Assembly: GCA_026770025.1 (NCBI GenBank)
Contig: JAMXDE010000062.1
Location: 62,001-126,000, forward strand
DNA from: Craspedostauros australis
Taxonomy: Eukaryota; Bacillariophyta; Bacillariophyceae; Mastogloiales; Achnanthaceae
Length of the DNA: 64,000 nucleotides
Reading direction: 5' to 3'
Positions 35,756 through 45,716 of this stretch are shown here, piece after piece. The notes beneath the pieces are model-generated. The model was not told where the DNA came from and did not search any database. It saw only the letters and a program-made list of their open reading frames with translations. The stretch's first letter is position 1. Each line of letters opens with the position of its first letter. Both the position numbers and the translations under genes were made by a program.

Positions 35756-36607
35756 GGTTGCTTGTGCTTCTTTTTGTGACGACAAAATAAAGGCGAACCC
35801 ACATCTCGTGATTTGGGCGAACTCACAAGACCGACCGAAAATTTCTGCGCCACTGTCAACATCTTTGTGGGATGGTGTCGTGAATTCGAATCGTGGACGA
35901 TACTTTGCGTGCGAGCGCGGACAATGACACACGTGGAACTCCAAAATTCTCACACAATCACCGACAGTCGATGACAAGCAAAGCCGCAACACAACCAATT
36001 CAGAACAACAGACGATCACTGCAACAGCAATGGCTAACACACACGATACTGGGAACAATACTGGCAACGGTAACCAACAATTGATCAATTGATCAACCAA
36101 TACACATCATTCGCGAACGGCCAGCAACAGAATCAACCAAGGCAACGGCAAAGAACACCATGGCAGTGAGACTGGTGGCAACACTGCTGGCCCAGTTGAA
36201 GAGGATGGCCACAAGCTGGGGAGGGGAGTGACTCGTCCGCCAGCTATAACATCGACACTGTGGCACTGCGGACTTGGAGCAGCATCAGAAACATCATCCA
36301 CAGCTGCACTCATAACAGCATCAATTTGCACACAAAAATTTGCGTCAGCTCATACTGCAACACCTGGAACACCATTCGCAATCGCAGCAACGGCCACACA
36401 ACAACAGCCAGGTAACAGCAGCTCCAGCATCGCGATCACCAATGGCATTGGTGCGCAAGCCTTTGCACGCCAGCATTCACAGCAGTCTGTGCAGCAACAC
36501 CTGCAACTGCATTGGCAAAGGCAACAGTTCGATACCAGCATCATCATCGGCATCAGCATCAGCATCGTCAGCATCATCAGCAGCATCATTGTCACGCAGA
36601 AAGCAAG

Positions 36608-37084
36608 ATGCCATTCACATGGTCTGATGCCAAGAAGATATTGGAGGAGGAGCTCAAGGCAGGGGCCATCACGAAAGAGATGAAGCCCAAGGAAATCTAT
36701 GAAAGGCATGCTGACTTCTCCAATGTGAAGTACACCAACTTCCGCAACAACTTGAATCGCCTCCGAAAAAAGTGGAAGAAGCACGAGGAGGATGCAATGG
36801 AGGCAGAGAGTGCACTCATTGCTTTCCGCAAAATGGCAATTACGTCAATGCCAACAGGCAAGCTGAAATGGGATGGTTCCAAAGCTCAGAACGCGATGAG
36901 AAGAGACTTCAAAGATGAACTCTTGAAGTCTCTTACACCCAAGCAACTATACCAAAAGCGGCCATGCTATCAGGAATTCCCTATGGAGCAATTTCGGAAA
37001 CACTTTCATGCAGCAAAACGATCGAAATACGAGTCTTTGTATTGGCAGCAACGCAGAAAGGACAATCAGAACGCAAAGCGCTAA
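36608..37084 (+). CDS. Small basic protein with two Myb/SANT-like repeats (158 aa)
   Basis: Start at ATG 36608 (MPFTWSDAKKIL); the frame is open upstream but only as His-rich low complexity. Two similar helical units are visible: residues about 4-55 (WSDAKKILEEEL ... KPKEIYERHADF ... FRNNLNRLRKKW) and about 88-145 (KAQNAMRRDFKDELL ... TPKQLYQKRPCYQEF ... FRKHFHAAKRSK). Each has the pattern W/K-x-A-x-L-x-L, P-K-x-(I/L)-Y-x-(R/K), F/Y, FR, with basic ends. This suggests an internal duplication of a three-helix DNA-binding domain. Harbinger elements are known to encode a Myb-like protein that helps the transposase bind the ends. The match here is by position and general pattern, not a confirmed Myb fold. 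Confidence 0.66.
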   Translation: MPFTWSDAKKILEEELKAGAITKEMKPKEIYERHADFSNVKYTNFRNNLNRLRKKWKKHEEDAMEAESALIAFRKMAITSMPTGKLKWDGSKAQNAMRRDFKDELLKSLTPKQLYQKRPCYQEFPMEQFRKHFHAAKRSKYESLYWQQRRKDNQNAKR

Positions 37085-37305
37085 TATAACAATAGCAACA
37101 GTCGTCCTGTGGTGGATGTATCTCGAATCCTGCTTCTACTGATTGTGGCACGTATATTGATTGTGTCACATAGCATGGGCAAGCATTTGTTGTTGTGAGC
37201 ACGTTTGGCTCATTTTGCGCCTGATTTCGTCGTTGCGAGAATGGAGGTCCAAACGTGGCAGAATCGGTCCATGTGCCAAGACACGAATCATTGGACCTCA
37301 GCGAA

Positions 37306-37461
37306 CATTCAATGAAACTAATCCGCTTTCAATGAAACTAACCTAGTTTCAATGAATCTAACCTCGGTTCAATGAAACTAACCTCGGTTCAATGAAACTA
37401 ACCTCGGTTCAATGAAACTAATCCGCTTTCAATGAAACTAGTCTACTTTCAATGAAAGTAG
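37306..37461. repeat. Right subterminal array, eight about 20-bp units
   Basis: Eight units with the core TTCAATGAAACTAA and joins CCG, CCTAG or CCTCGG. Same orientation as the left array, so they form a long direct rather than inverted repeat. The last unit (CTACTTTCAATGAAAGTAG) is nearly palindromic and may mark the element end. Confidence 0.88.
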
Positions 37462-37679
37462 AGATACCTCGTAGTACGTATATAACGTCTACTTAACGTT
37501 CCATGGATGAAGATCTTGCAATTGGTTTTGACTTGTCCGCATCGGAGACACTGTCGAACACGGCATGGGTGGGGTGGAGGACAGACGTCCATTCTCCAGG
37601 CACGGTTTCAACGAATTTCCCGTGCCTTGCTGTTGAAAGACAATGATTGGATGAAAATCACAGACTTCGCTTGGAAATA

Positions 37680-38778
37680 GAGGCCTATCGCATTTCACAT
37701 TCACACCCCTGTGCTCATGTCACATGTGGCACTCACGTTCGGATTTCACATTGGTACTCGTGACTAGTTCGTGATCTACTCAGAAAGACGACCAACATGA
37801 CTGAATCGGCTTCTCTTCTGTAGAATAGAGCTCTAGTTTAGACTGCTCTGATATGAATGCTCCTTGCATGTTATCGCATCACTTGTTGAGACCAAAGGTT
37901 GATAGGATCATTAATGGGTGTGCTCTGAGTTGCACGCAACGCACATCCCTCTTTCTTCTCTTAGGAGCTTCGTGTTCTGAGAGTTTCGCTGCCATCTCTT
38001 CTGTCTCAACTTTGCTACTAACAGAGGTCCGGTAACATATGCGCAAGCACTTTGTCCCTGCTGATTCATAGCTTGTTCAAGGCTCTGTTGCCAATATCGA
38101 TGACAGAGACCTCTTGATCACTGTATCATGGAGATGGATCAGCAGTTTGTTGTCCAATAGAAGGTCTCCACGCAGTCTACACAGAACTATTGCGATTGCG
38201 CGTTGGGTTGGTTGGAGACCAACAACGACTTCCGATATGGCAGTCAGGATCTCCAAAAGATGCAAAATGCGCGTTGGTCGAAGTCCCTGGTCGTATCTGA
38301 CTACACTAGTCCTCAGAGCATCAGGAACACGCCGTGGATGTTGTATCGGGTGAACTAGGATATGAGCAAAGATTCCTCAGCTGGATCATGAAGGGGTCCT
38401 TTTATATTTGCGCGTAGATATCATATGTGAAGCTTACAGGCATATTCGACATCTTAATCGCTCTCTATCGCTCCATGCACCTCTCATTCGGAATGCTAGT
38501 TTCATCATCACTAGCATCTCAAAAAAATATCATTGTTACGACAAGGACGACTCAACATTTCTGCAAATGAAGAGAAATGATTGGCCATTCGTTTCGTTCC
38601 AACACGTGGAAGGTTGGATTGCCGGGACTGCAATGTGAAACTCAATTGTGTTTTTGGCTCCTAAAACGCAATCGAGTTTCACTTTCCGAGGGGGAAGTTC
38701 GCATGTTGCCCCTCTAAAAATATCATTATCAGGTTATTTTGTACCGTGGGACTCCCAATGTGAAATGCGATAGGCCTC
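37680..38778. mobile_element. 1.1-kb non-autonomous TIR element with TA target site
   Basis: Starts GAGGCCTATCGC and ends with the exact inverse; the perfect terminal inverted repeat is 22 bp. Flanked by TA on each side (37678-37679 and 38779-38780), as for Tc1/mariner-type elements. A second internal inverted repeat (GTGAAACTC ... GAGTTTCAC) lies at about 38634-38686. No transposase frame is seen, so it is probably a MITE-like deletion derivative or an unrelated element. It lies inside element C. Confidence 0.78.
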
Positions 38779-39071
38779 TAATAGCACTGAAACAAGTTCC
38801 GTGAAGCATCGAATAGTCTCACCGTCGTCGGAAACCAACAGAAGCACAAACGCCAATCCTGGAGAAACAACAATCAAGAGTTTTGAGGACACAAAAGCGC
38901 CTCTCCGCGATAACGCTGTGTGGAAGTCGAAAACACATTATCAGTACCACCTCAGCTGGCCGATGCGAACACACAAAATGTGACAAATGTGGCACATCGA
39001 TCCAAATTTGTCACATCAATGTGAAGTGCCAAATTTGTCACATCGGGGGCCCAAAATCTCATTAGGGATAT

Positions 39072-39240
39072 CCGTAAGGAATTTTTCGGGACTGGTGAAT
39101 CCACTTAGCCGTAAGTGGACTCATGAGTCCACTTATTTTCCTATTTCGTGCACAGGGGTCGTAAATGGACTGGTGAGTCCACTTACCCAGTATTTGACAA
39201 AAATAACGACTACTTCGATTAAAATCATTTCAAACGATTT
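39072..39240. repeat. Left terminal region of element A
   Basis: Outer 15-bp inverted repeat, then a perfect 24-bp palindrome at 39112-39135 (arm TAAGTGGACTCA), a 26-bp spacer (39136-39161), a second imperfect palindrome (39162-39185) and an inner inverted motif (39201-39240). Confidence 0.9.
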
Positions 39241-39478
39241 CTCCCGAGACTCACACAATCGACTTCCGATTCTCGTTTTACTCGTATCACTGCGTGTAAA
39301 CTCCTCATCATGGCGATGTTGTATTCTGTATCAACCCATCCCTTTTGCTCACTTCCTCTACCACACGAGTGTTCATGTTTCATCCCAAGCACCTTTGTCT
39401 GTGGTTGTTTTCGAACAGTGCCGTTTTGTGTTGTCCTCATGTACTATTCTTATAATATGTCGCTATTATGTATCTCGT

Positions 39479-42400
39479 TCAATTTGCACGATTTCGTTTC
39501 TTTGTATTGCGTCCATGACTAATGATGCCCGCCGATCGGCTTTGAAGCCTAGCTTCCGCTGCAGCTCGTCTTGCCGCTTTCATTGCCTCATCAAGGTTGA
39601 CTACCGTGTGCCTGCATTTGTCGCTTCTGAAGCTCGTAGCACGGCGCTTTCGTATTTGGGATTCCTCACCGGTGTTTGATGGAGCGTCGTTGGTGACTGG
39701 TGGAGTGATGTCAGGGTATGTTGGCATCGAAATCCCTGCTGTGTTCGACTCTACTGATGAAGCATCGCCTTTGTCGCTGTCGCTCTTGCTGTGGTTGTCG
39801 TTGTTTGGTGGATTGGTTCCTTGTTTCTTCTCCCGAGCAAACTGCGCTTTCACCTTCTCAGCCCAGTTGACCCCTTCAGTGTGAGCGATGCGATGACAGC
39901 AGTTCTGGATGATGATAGCATTGGCGCCCTTCGTTACGTTCATGAGAGCGACGGTCGGGGGGATGCCACATTTCTGCAACCATTCTTGCTTCTTTGGCTT
40001 GATGTATCCACATGCAAATATATTGCATCCTGGACAAATCCATTTGGTTCGTGCATTGCACACAATACACGTACCCCTTCCCTCGGTGATGTACCTAGGG
40101 ATGTGTGTTCCTTCTGTGATGCGTTTCTTCATTTTCTCTTCCTCGTTCGACTGCATCGTTGGCATGTTACCAAGAATTCCTTTAATCTTTGAAGGTCGTT
40201 GTGGTGAGCCCGCGGGTTGCATCTCTCCATCATTCACTGCAGGTATTCCATCTAGTAGGACAATTGTCTTGTGGACCACCTTCTTCTTCCCAGTATTCTT
40301 CTTGTGCTGCTTGTTCTCGTCGGCAACTGCAATATTCAACAGCTTCCGCAGTCGCGCGATGATTGCGCAGATAGATCGTTTGAAACTCCAGTCATGGTTC
40401 ACCCTATTGCGGTAGTGTTCGATGGTGTCATCAGGTTGCACATGGAATCTTCGTTCCGATCGCATTCCTCGAGTGTGTTGAATCAATCTGTGGAGAGCGA
40501 CAAACATGGTTTGAACCTGGCGACCGACAGCAACAGATTGCAAAGTTGCTTTGGGCGGAGGAGCTTCGTGTTGGCGGATCATCTTTGTTGTTATGTCGGA
40601 GCCACCTTTGAGAGAATTCCAAACTGCACAGTTGTAGGGAAGGAATGTCTTCACTGGCGGGACAGGGAAGGTCAACCTGGAGTGGCATGCTTGCCAGATC
40701 TTTACATGATGAAGAAGATCTTCGGCACTGAGCTTCCACAGATTCTTGCTTGCTCCGCGGAACTTGTTAGTGGTTGGATCGGCATTCAGGAAGTCTGTCA
40801 TCAGTGTGCGCGAAGATTCTTCAGTTGAGTTTGGAGCGATGGCAGGGTAGGCAAATGCGAGCACCATACGAAACAAATCCTCCAGGATGATACCGTAGTG
40901 CATGAGGAGGGAGGGTGAGAACCTTGTACCAATACTGCGGATTCTTGCAGCATTCTTGTCTCCTTTGGATGACAGCGGGTATTCAGAACACAAAAGAAGC
41001 GAAAGAAAAGAAGGCGGGGCAGTTGGAGGAAGTTAGAACATGTATATTGCGTTGGGTGTGAATGTACGGCGAGTGCTGTTTCAGTCCTGTATGTTGTTAT
41101 CGTACTTACCAATCACCATCAAAGCCCCCTTCACACCATATACGTATGCATGATGAAGCAATTGAATCATTTCCTCATCACGCTGGAAAACTGCTCTGAA
41201 CTTCGAGTCTTGTGCGTCCAAGTATATGTGGGTGTTTCGTGGGAGACCATGCTGTTCGTTGGCAGCTTGTTGATGTGCCTCTTCCATCTGCTTTGTTCCT
41301 CGCTTCGTCCGAGTCTTCATCTCAACAACAAAGATTTCGTCCTCCATGTCGTTGGTTTGGTTACCAACGATGCAAAGGAAGTCCACTGATGCGCCAGCAT
41401 ATTCCTTTCCCTTCTTGGTCACCAAACCTGCACGAAACGCGGCCTTGATGTGCTGGTCCCTCCCACCCGCATGTTTGCACTCCAGTTGAGCTTTCATTAG
41501 CGGCTGCTCACAGGCATGTCCCAATCGTGTGTACACATTTGCAGTCCCACGCTGAGGCTTCATAAACCATGCCTGCATGGCTGTCTTTGCAAGCTCCTGT
41601 TTCAATGAGAGTAGCTTTGCGCGTTTGGATGACTCTCCATCTGTGCGACAGTCTGAACACTGGTTGGCTACGATGGATGTAGAGGCCGCTGTGCTCCGGT
41701 TCTCCTTAGATTCTCTTGTCACTGTTGATGTCTGCTGTAACGCTATGCCATTCTTTGCCTCTGCGGTTTTGTTCTCGTGTGGGGCCAGAGCAATCTCATT
41801 TCCCTCGTCATCGTCAATTTGGGGAAGTAGTTCGTCGCTCTCTGGTTGAGTCGACAGCAACGCGGACGGCCGACTTGAGGAACCACCCCTGGTGGTGGAT
41901 GGTTGTGCAGCTGTAGGTGTGTTGTGGGATGGATCAGATGTAGACAAGGCAGTGGATGCATCACATCCTCTGGCCAGGATTGATGTGCTTGAAGTGGATG
42001 TATTCGAATTGGATGCATTGGATGTGGACGTGTTGGACGTGGATTTAGTTGAAGAGGAGGTGTTCGAAGATGAAGGATCTGAAGATGTAGTGTCGGAAGA
42101 TGATGTGTTGGATGCGGATGTGTTGGATGTGGATGTATTCGACGAAGACGAGTTCGAAGATGATGCAATCGAGGATGATGTGTTTGAAGATGATGTATTC
42201 GAAGATGATGTAGTCGAGGATGATGTGTTGGGAGATGCAGTGTTTGAAGATGTGGTCTCCGAAGTAGAGGATTTTGAAATGGTCTGTTGGGATGTGATCT
42301 TTGTGGAGACTCTGGATCCACGTTGGTTGGATGCAGAAGTTATGGAGGAGGAGGAGGATCTGCTGGAGGAGGCACTTGACAACAACTTGCTGGGCTTCGA

Positions 42401-45203
42401 CCTTGCGGCAGTGGTTCCGCTCTTGTTGCTGAATGACTCTGTCCTTGTTGCAGCATGACGGGATCTGGCCGTGCTTGAAGTGGATGATCGAGTTGAGATC
42501 TTGCGCGTGGAAGTGGTGCTTGTACCAGATGCCCGAGAGGCAGAAGAACTTAACAACGATGCGGCTCGTGGAGGAGGCTTTCTGGCGTTCGACCTGGGTG
42601 TGTGTGCGTTTGACGTTGAGTTGGGTGGTTTCTTCCTACCTGCGGTAATAACGGCGGTTGTGGTGGTGGAGGATTGGGATGAAGGTGTAGTGCCGGACTT
42701 CCCATCAGGCTGGCGGCTCGCAACGATGGCTTCTGTACTGCCAGACGAATTTGATCCATCATCTTTTTCCAGGCCAGCTGCGACAGATGGAGATTGGTCT
42801 TTTCTGTTGATGCATTTCGATGGCGAGCCTGTGTGATCTGCTGATACCAGCACGTTGATCATGGGGCCTCTTTGCTTGATATCCATCTCTTTGTTCAACC
42901 TGCTGGAGCACAATCCTTGGAGTGTCTTGGATGTCATTGCACAATACCTGCGGGTGGTCGGATTGCTTGTACCCAGCACCATCTTGAGCTTGTTGCGCAG
43001 AGTGCTCACAGGTCTCTTGTTGGTGTCAGCGCAAAACAGTTGCGCCAAAGCAGAGAGACTCAGGTTCACATGTGGGGGCGAATCTTCGTCCCAAACCTCG
43101 ACGCTGGCACGAAGGTCCCTCTCGTAGGGGGATGACAGATTTGCGTTGGTGGTAAGTTTGTTGTAGATGCGATGAGAGTGCGCGAGTGCTTTCTCCGAAG
43201 CCTGCTCGTCACGTAGCTTTTGCATTGTAGCTTCTGGATCGATACCCACATACCGAGCAATGGATCTCCACGACTGTATGTGGAAGATGCCCTTGTTTTC
43301 TGGTTTGCACCACTCGGTGCAATCCAGGACGCTCTTCATGAGCTTATATGTTGAGGAACTTGTCAAACAGAACTTTCGAAGCATGAACCAAAGAGGATCT
43401 CCTTGGGCACACGTAAGGCCATGGACTTGGAGTTCATGAATCTTGGTCTTCCATGCCTTCTCGGCTGCGGCAACTGCTTCTGTGCAGTGCATTGATGCTT
43501 GTGCTTGTTGTTCGTCATCATCACCAGACGCGTTGCTTGCGTTGTTGTCAAGAAGGTTGCGATCAATACTGTTGGCAACAGCGTAGGCTGCAGATACGGA
43601 GGATGATCGGTGTGGAGAGGAATACAGCAACGAAAAGAACTGGTGGAAGCTGTTATCTCGGAAGTCGGCGTCAACAGTGGCAGCAAGTCGGGCGTTGTAC
43701 TGTTTTTCGTCCGACGCATGCTTCAATGTAAGATCCCAGGAAAATCCGTGTGGAGTGGTAGACACAGTGAGTACAACCTTCCCATTGTCACGGTAGGCAA
43801 CACACTCGAAAGGTCTACCTGCGATCTCTTTTGTCACAGCAACCCAGAGCCGTTTTGGACCAAATTGTTCAATGTGGATCTGTTTCTTGCTAATAGTTCC
43901 ATGCGGGCCATATCCGAATGGCAGATAGCCCGTGCGTTTATGTGTGCCCTGGATGTGTGCGCCAAGCTGGAGAAGGCGGAGGACAAGCTTTAGGTCGATG
44001 AAACCTCGGTCCATCATCAACAGGATGTCGTCGAGTTGATTCGCATCATCCAGAAACTGATCTTGAACCACCTCCATGGTTGATTCGCAGTTGTCCGCAT
44101 GGCGCTCACGAAGAAACGCCATAGCGCAAGGCATCGCTGATGCAGTGAGAACTGCCGCAATCGCAACAGGGCTGTATGAATGTGCAGGGTAGAGATGACA
44201 AATGGTTGGTGAGAAGAGAAATTGAAAATGAGCAGCAACAACAGCCAACGAACATGCCATCCACTTACCCAGGTCTGTTTGATTGTGTGTGTCGTTTAAT
44301 AGTCAGGCCACTGGTTGCTCCACGACTATGAGAGTGCACCTTGTCGTCATCCAAGGTAATTACGCCCCGATTTTTCATGTTTCGGAGTACAAGTCTCTCC
44401 AAGACCATGTTGCAACTCTTCTGCAGCTCACTCCAAAAGTACTTCTTGCGTCTGTAGTTTGTTTGTCCGTCCTTTTCAATTCGACTCCACAACTCATTGT
44501 AGACAAGAGCCGAGGGAAAACCGTTTATGTGTTCAACATTTTCTGTTGCATACAGTTCCTTGCAGGTGCACTTGTGCTTCACCTGATATGCAAATGCAAG
44601 AAGGAATTGGAGGTACTCCTTTGGAGTCATCTTCACGGGAGTGATGGAAAAGGACGACATGTAGATGGGAGAGCCAAGGCCAAAGAAGAGGTCGACCAAT
44701 TGAGAAATTGTTGGATTGGGGGTGTTGCATAGGTCAGCTGCGGAGGATTGCAACTGAGAAACCTCCTCCTGCAGCAATCGATGTGTGTGCCGTCGAGCTT
44801 TTCCCACTGTCACATCAAATTCTGCAGTGGTGGGATCCAACAGTTTCCATTTGAGATCCATCGATGCCAACCTTTCCTTCTCAGTCAACTCGACATGGGA
44901 AGTGCCACCACAGTTGACATTGAAGTTACTGGCAGCATCCTCCACCGGGACAGCCATGGCAGGGATCAATGAAGCTGCAGTTTCTCCCCCAGCAACATGA
45001 TTCTTGCCAATTTTGTAAACACCCAAGTCAATGTTGTCGGCATTGACATCACTTGAATCAGAAATGGATTCCGAATCACTTCCACTGTTCAGGTCATCTG
45101 GTGCATTGTAGACTCGGTCTTCAATGAGGATTGTATCCTTGACCTCGTCATTGCTGTCACCAGTTGTGTTGAGGAGATGCCGAATTGTTCCAGAGCTACT
45201 CAT
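39479..45203 (-). CDS. piggyBac-like transposase with inserted YqaJ/lambda-exonuclease-like nuclease domain (1,826 aa)
   Basis: Exons 44269-45203, 41110-44171 and 39479-40962; introns of 97 and 147 bp with GTAAGT donors; frame kept (phases 2 and 1). The N-terminus is acidic (GSDSESISDSSD). D285-D287 (VITLDDDKVHSHSRG) and D366 (LLMMDRGFIDL, then GAHIQGTHKRT) look like the first two DDE acids. D1455 (WNSLKGGSDITTKMI) would be the third. The C-terminus has a zinc motif (CIVC-x8-CPGC-x4-C, about 1631-1650), as in piggyBac. Between D2 and D3 sits a nuclease-like domain: WFMLRKFCLTSSS (573-585), E1200 (LGHACEQPL), D1242 (ASVDFLCIV), E1262-x-K1264 (FVVEMKTR) and MIQLLHHAYVYG, the motif order of YqaJ/lambda exonuclease PD-(D/E)XK enzymes. 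It is split by about 300 residues of Ser/Thr/Asn repeats. The superfamily call is tentative; the splice model is supported by element B. Confidence 0.78.
41990..42370. repeat. Ser/Thr/Asn-coding simple-sequence tract inside the nuclease domain
   Basis: Imperfect 9- and 15-base repeats encoding SNTSS/TSSSN runs on the minus strand. The antisense strand is open and encodes a spurious Asp/Glu/Val-rich frame. Confidence 0.8.
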
Positions 45204-45535
45204 GATGTGATCAGGTTGGTATGTTGTGCTGATCGGAGGTGGAGGAGTTGATGGCGCAACCTCTGGTGGACGGAGGTGACCAAAGAGCTTGGAATGACAG
45301 CACACAATCGAATTGGCAGTGGCCGTAACTGCAGATGGCACAGGAAACGATGGTGTAGTACGAAGCCAGCAGCGGATGAAATGCCAGGTGTGTAATGTGA
45401 TGTGATGTGATGCAATGGATGTGATGTGATGCGACGGATGTGATGCAATGAATGTGCTTTGATTGTCAAAAGCAGAACACACAACAACATCAAGATCTCA
45501 ACGGGTGCGAACAAGTGTTCGAGAGTGTGAAGAAA

Positions 45536-45712
45536 AATCGTTTGAAGTGCGTTGAATCGAAGTAGTCGTTATTTTCTCATTTACTGGACTGGTGAATCCA
45601 CTTACGGTAAGTGGATCCACGAGTCCACTTATTTTCCTATTTCGTGCACAGGGGTCGTAAGTGGACTGGTGAGTCCACTTACGAAAACGCCCACACAAAA
45701 AATTCCTTACGG
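45536..45712. repeat. Right terminal region of element A
   Basis: Outer and inner motifs are inverse to the left end. The palindrome cassette (45608-45631, 26-bp spacer 45632-45657, 45658-45681) is in the same orientation as at the left end, with an identical spacer. Confidence 0.9.
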
Positions 45713-45716
45713 ATAT

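Larger units (their letters stand above)
31444..37461. mobile_element. PIF/Harbinger-like DNA transposon with three genes
   Basis: Bounded approximately by two arrays of eight about 20-bp repeats built on TTCAATGAAACTAA (31444-31603 and 37306-37461), both in the same orientation. Inside are a DDE transposase gene (plus), an accessory gene (minus) and a small basic two-repeat protein (plus). Harbinger elements usually carry a transposase plus a Myb-like partner, so the gene content fits. I could not define the exact termini, the TIRs or the 3-bp target duplication typical of this superfamily; the limits given are the repeat arrays. All three reading frames look whole. Confidence 0.7.
30982..39067. 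mobile_element. Composite DNA transposon C (ATAT target, CCCTAATGAG termini)
   Basis: The left end reads CCCTAATGAG after ATAT (30978-30981). The right end reads CTCATTAGGG before ATAT (39068-39071). Both ends carry palindromic TGACAAATTTGGCAC / GTGCCAAATTTGTCA motifs just inside, and then GTTCGCATC (31042-31050 and, inverted, 38962-38970). A further motif at 31308-31337 (CTTCGACTACTACGACC) resembles the inner-terminal motif of elements A and B. The 8.1 kb interior is mostly taken up by a PIF/Harbinger-like element and a 1.1 kb TIR element, so C itself may be a short non-autonomous relative of A and B that later received insertions. That it is one element rather than two solo ends is inference. 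Confidence 0.58.
39072..45712 (-). mobile_element. DNA transposon A: piggyBac-like DDE plus nuclease, ATAT target duplication
   Basis: 6,641 bp. The left end is CCGTAAGGAATTTTT and the right end its exact inverse; ATAT flanks both sides (39068-39071, 45713-45716). Ends starting with CC and a 4-bp AT-only target duplication recall piggyBac (TTAA), though the target here is ATAT. Inverted similarity resumes further in (39201-39240 versus 45536-45576; AAATAACGACTACTTCGATT). Between these lies a palindrome-rich cassette. One predicted protein gene fills the interior. The element looks whole: intact frame, both ends and target duplication. Related element B lies at 61729. Confidence 0.85.

Noticed and set aside
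31444-37461. Regular 20-bp repeats considered as a CRISPR array
   Set aside because: No unique spacers, eukaryotic context, and arrays sit at both ends of a transposon.
41892-42458. Plus-strand acidic frame (Asp/Glu/Val repeats)
   Set aside because: Antisense of the Ser/Thr/Asn tract of the element A protein.
39072-45712. Element A considered as a Polinton or virus-like element because of its size and nuclease
   Set aside because: No DNA polymerase B, integrase, capsid or ATPase genes; 4-bp target duplication and a single DDE protein fit a cut-and-paste transposon.
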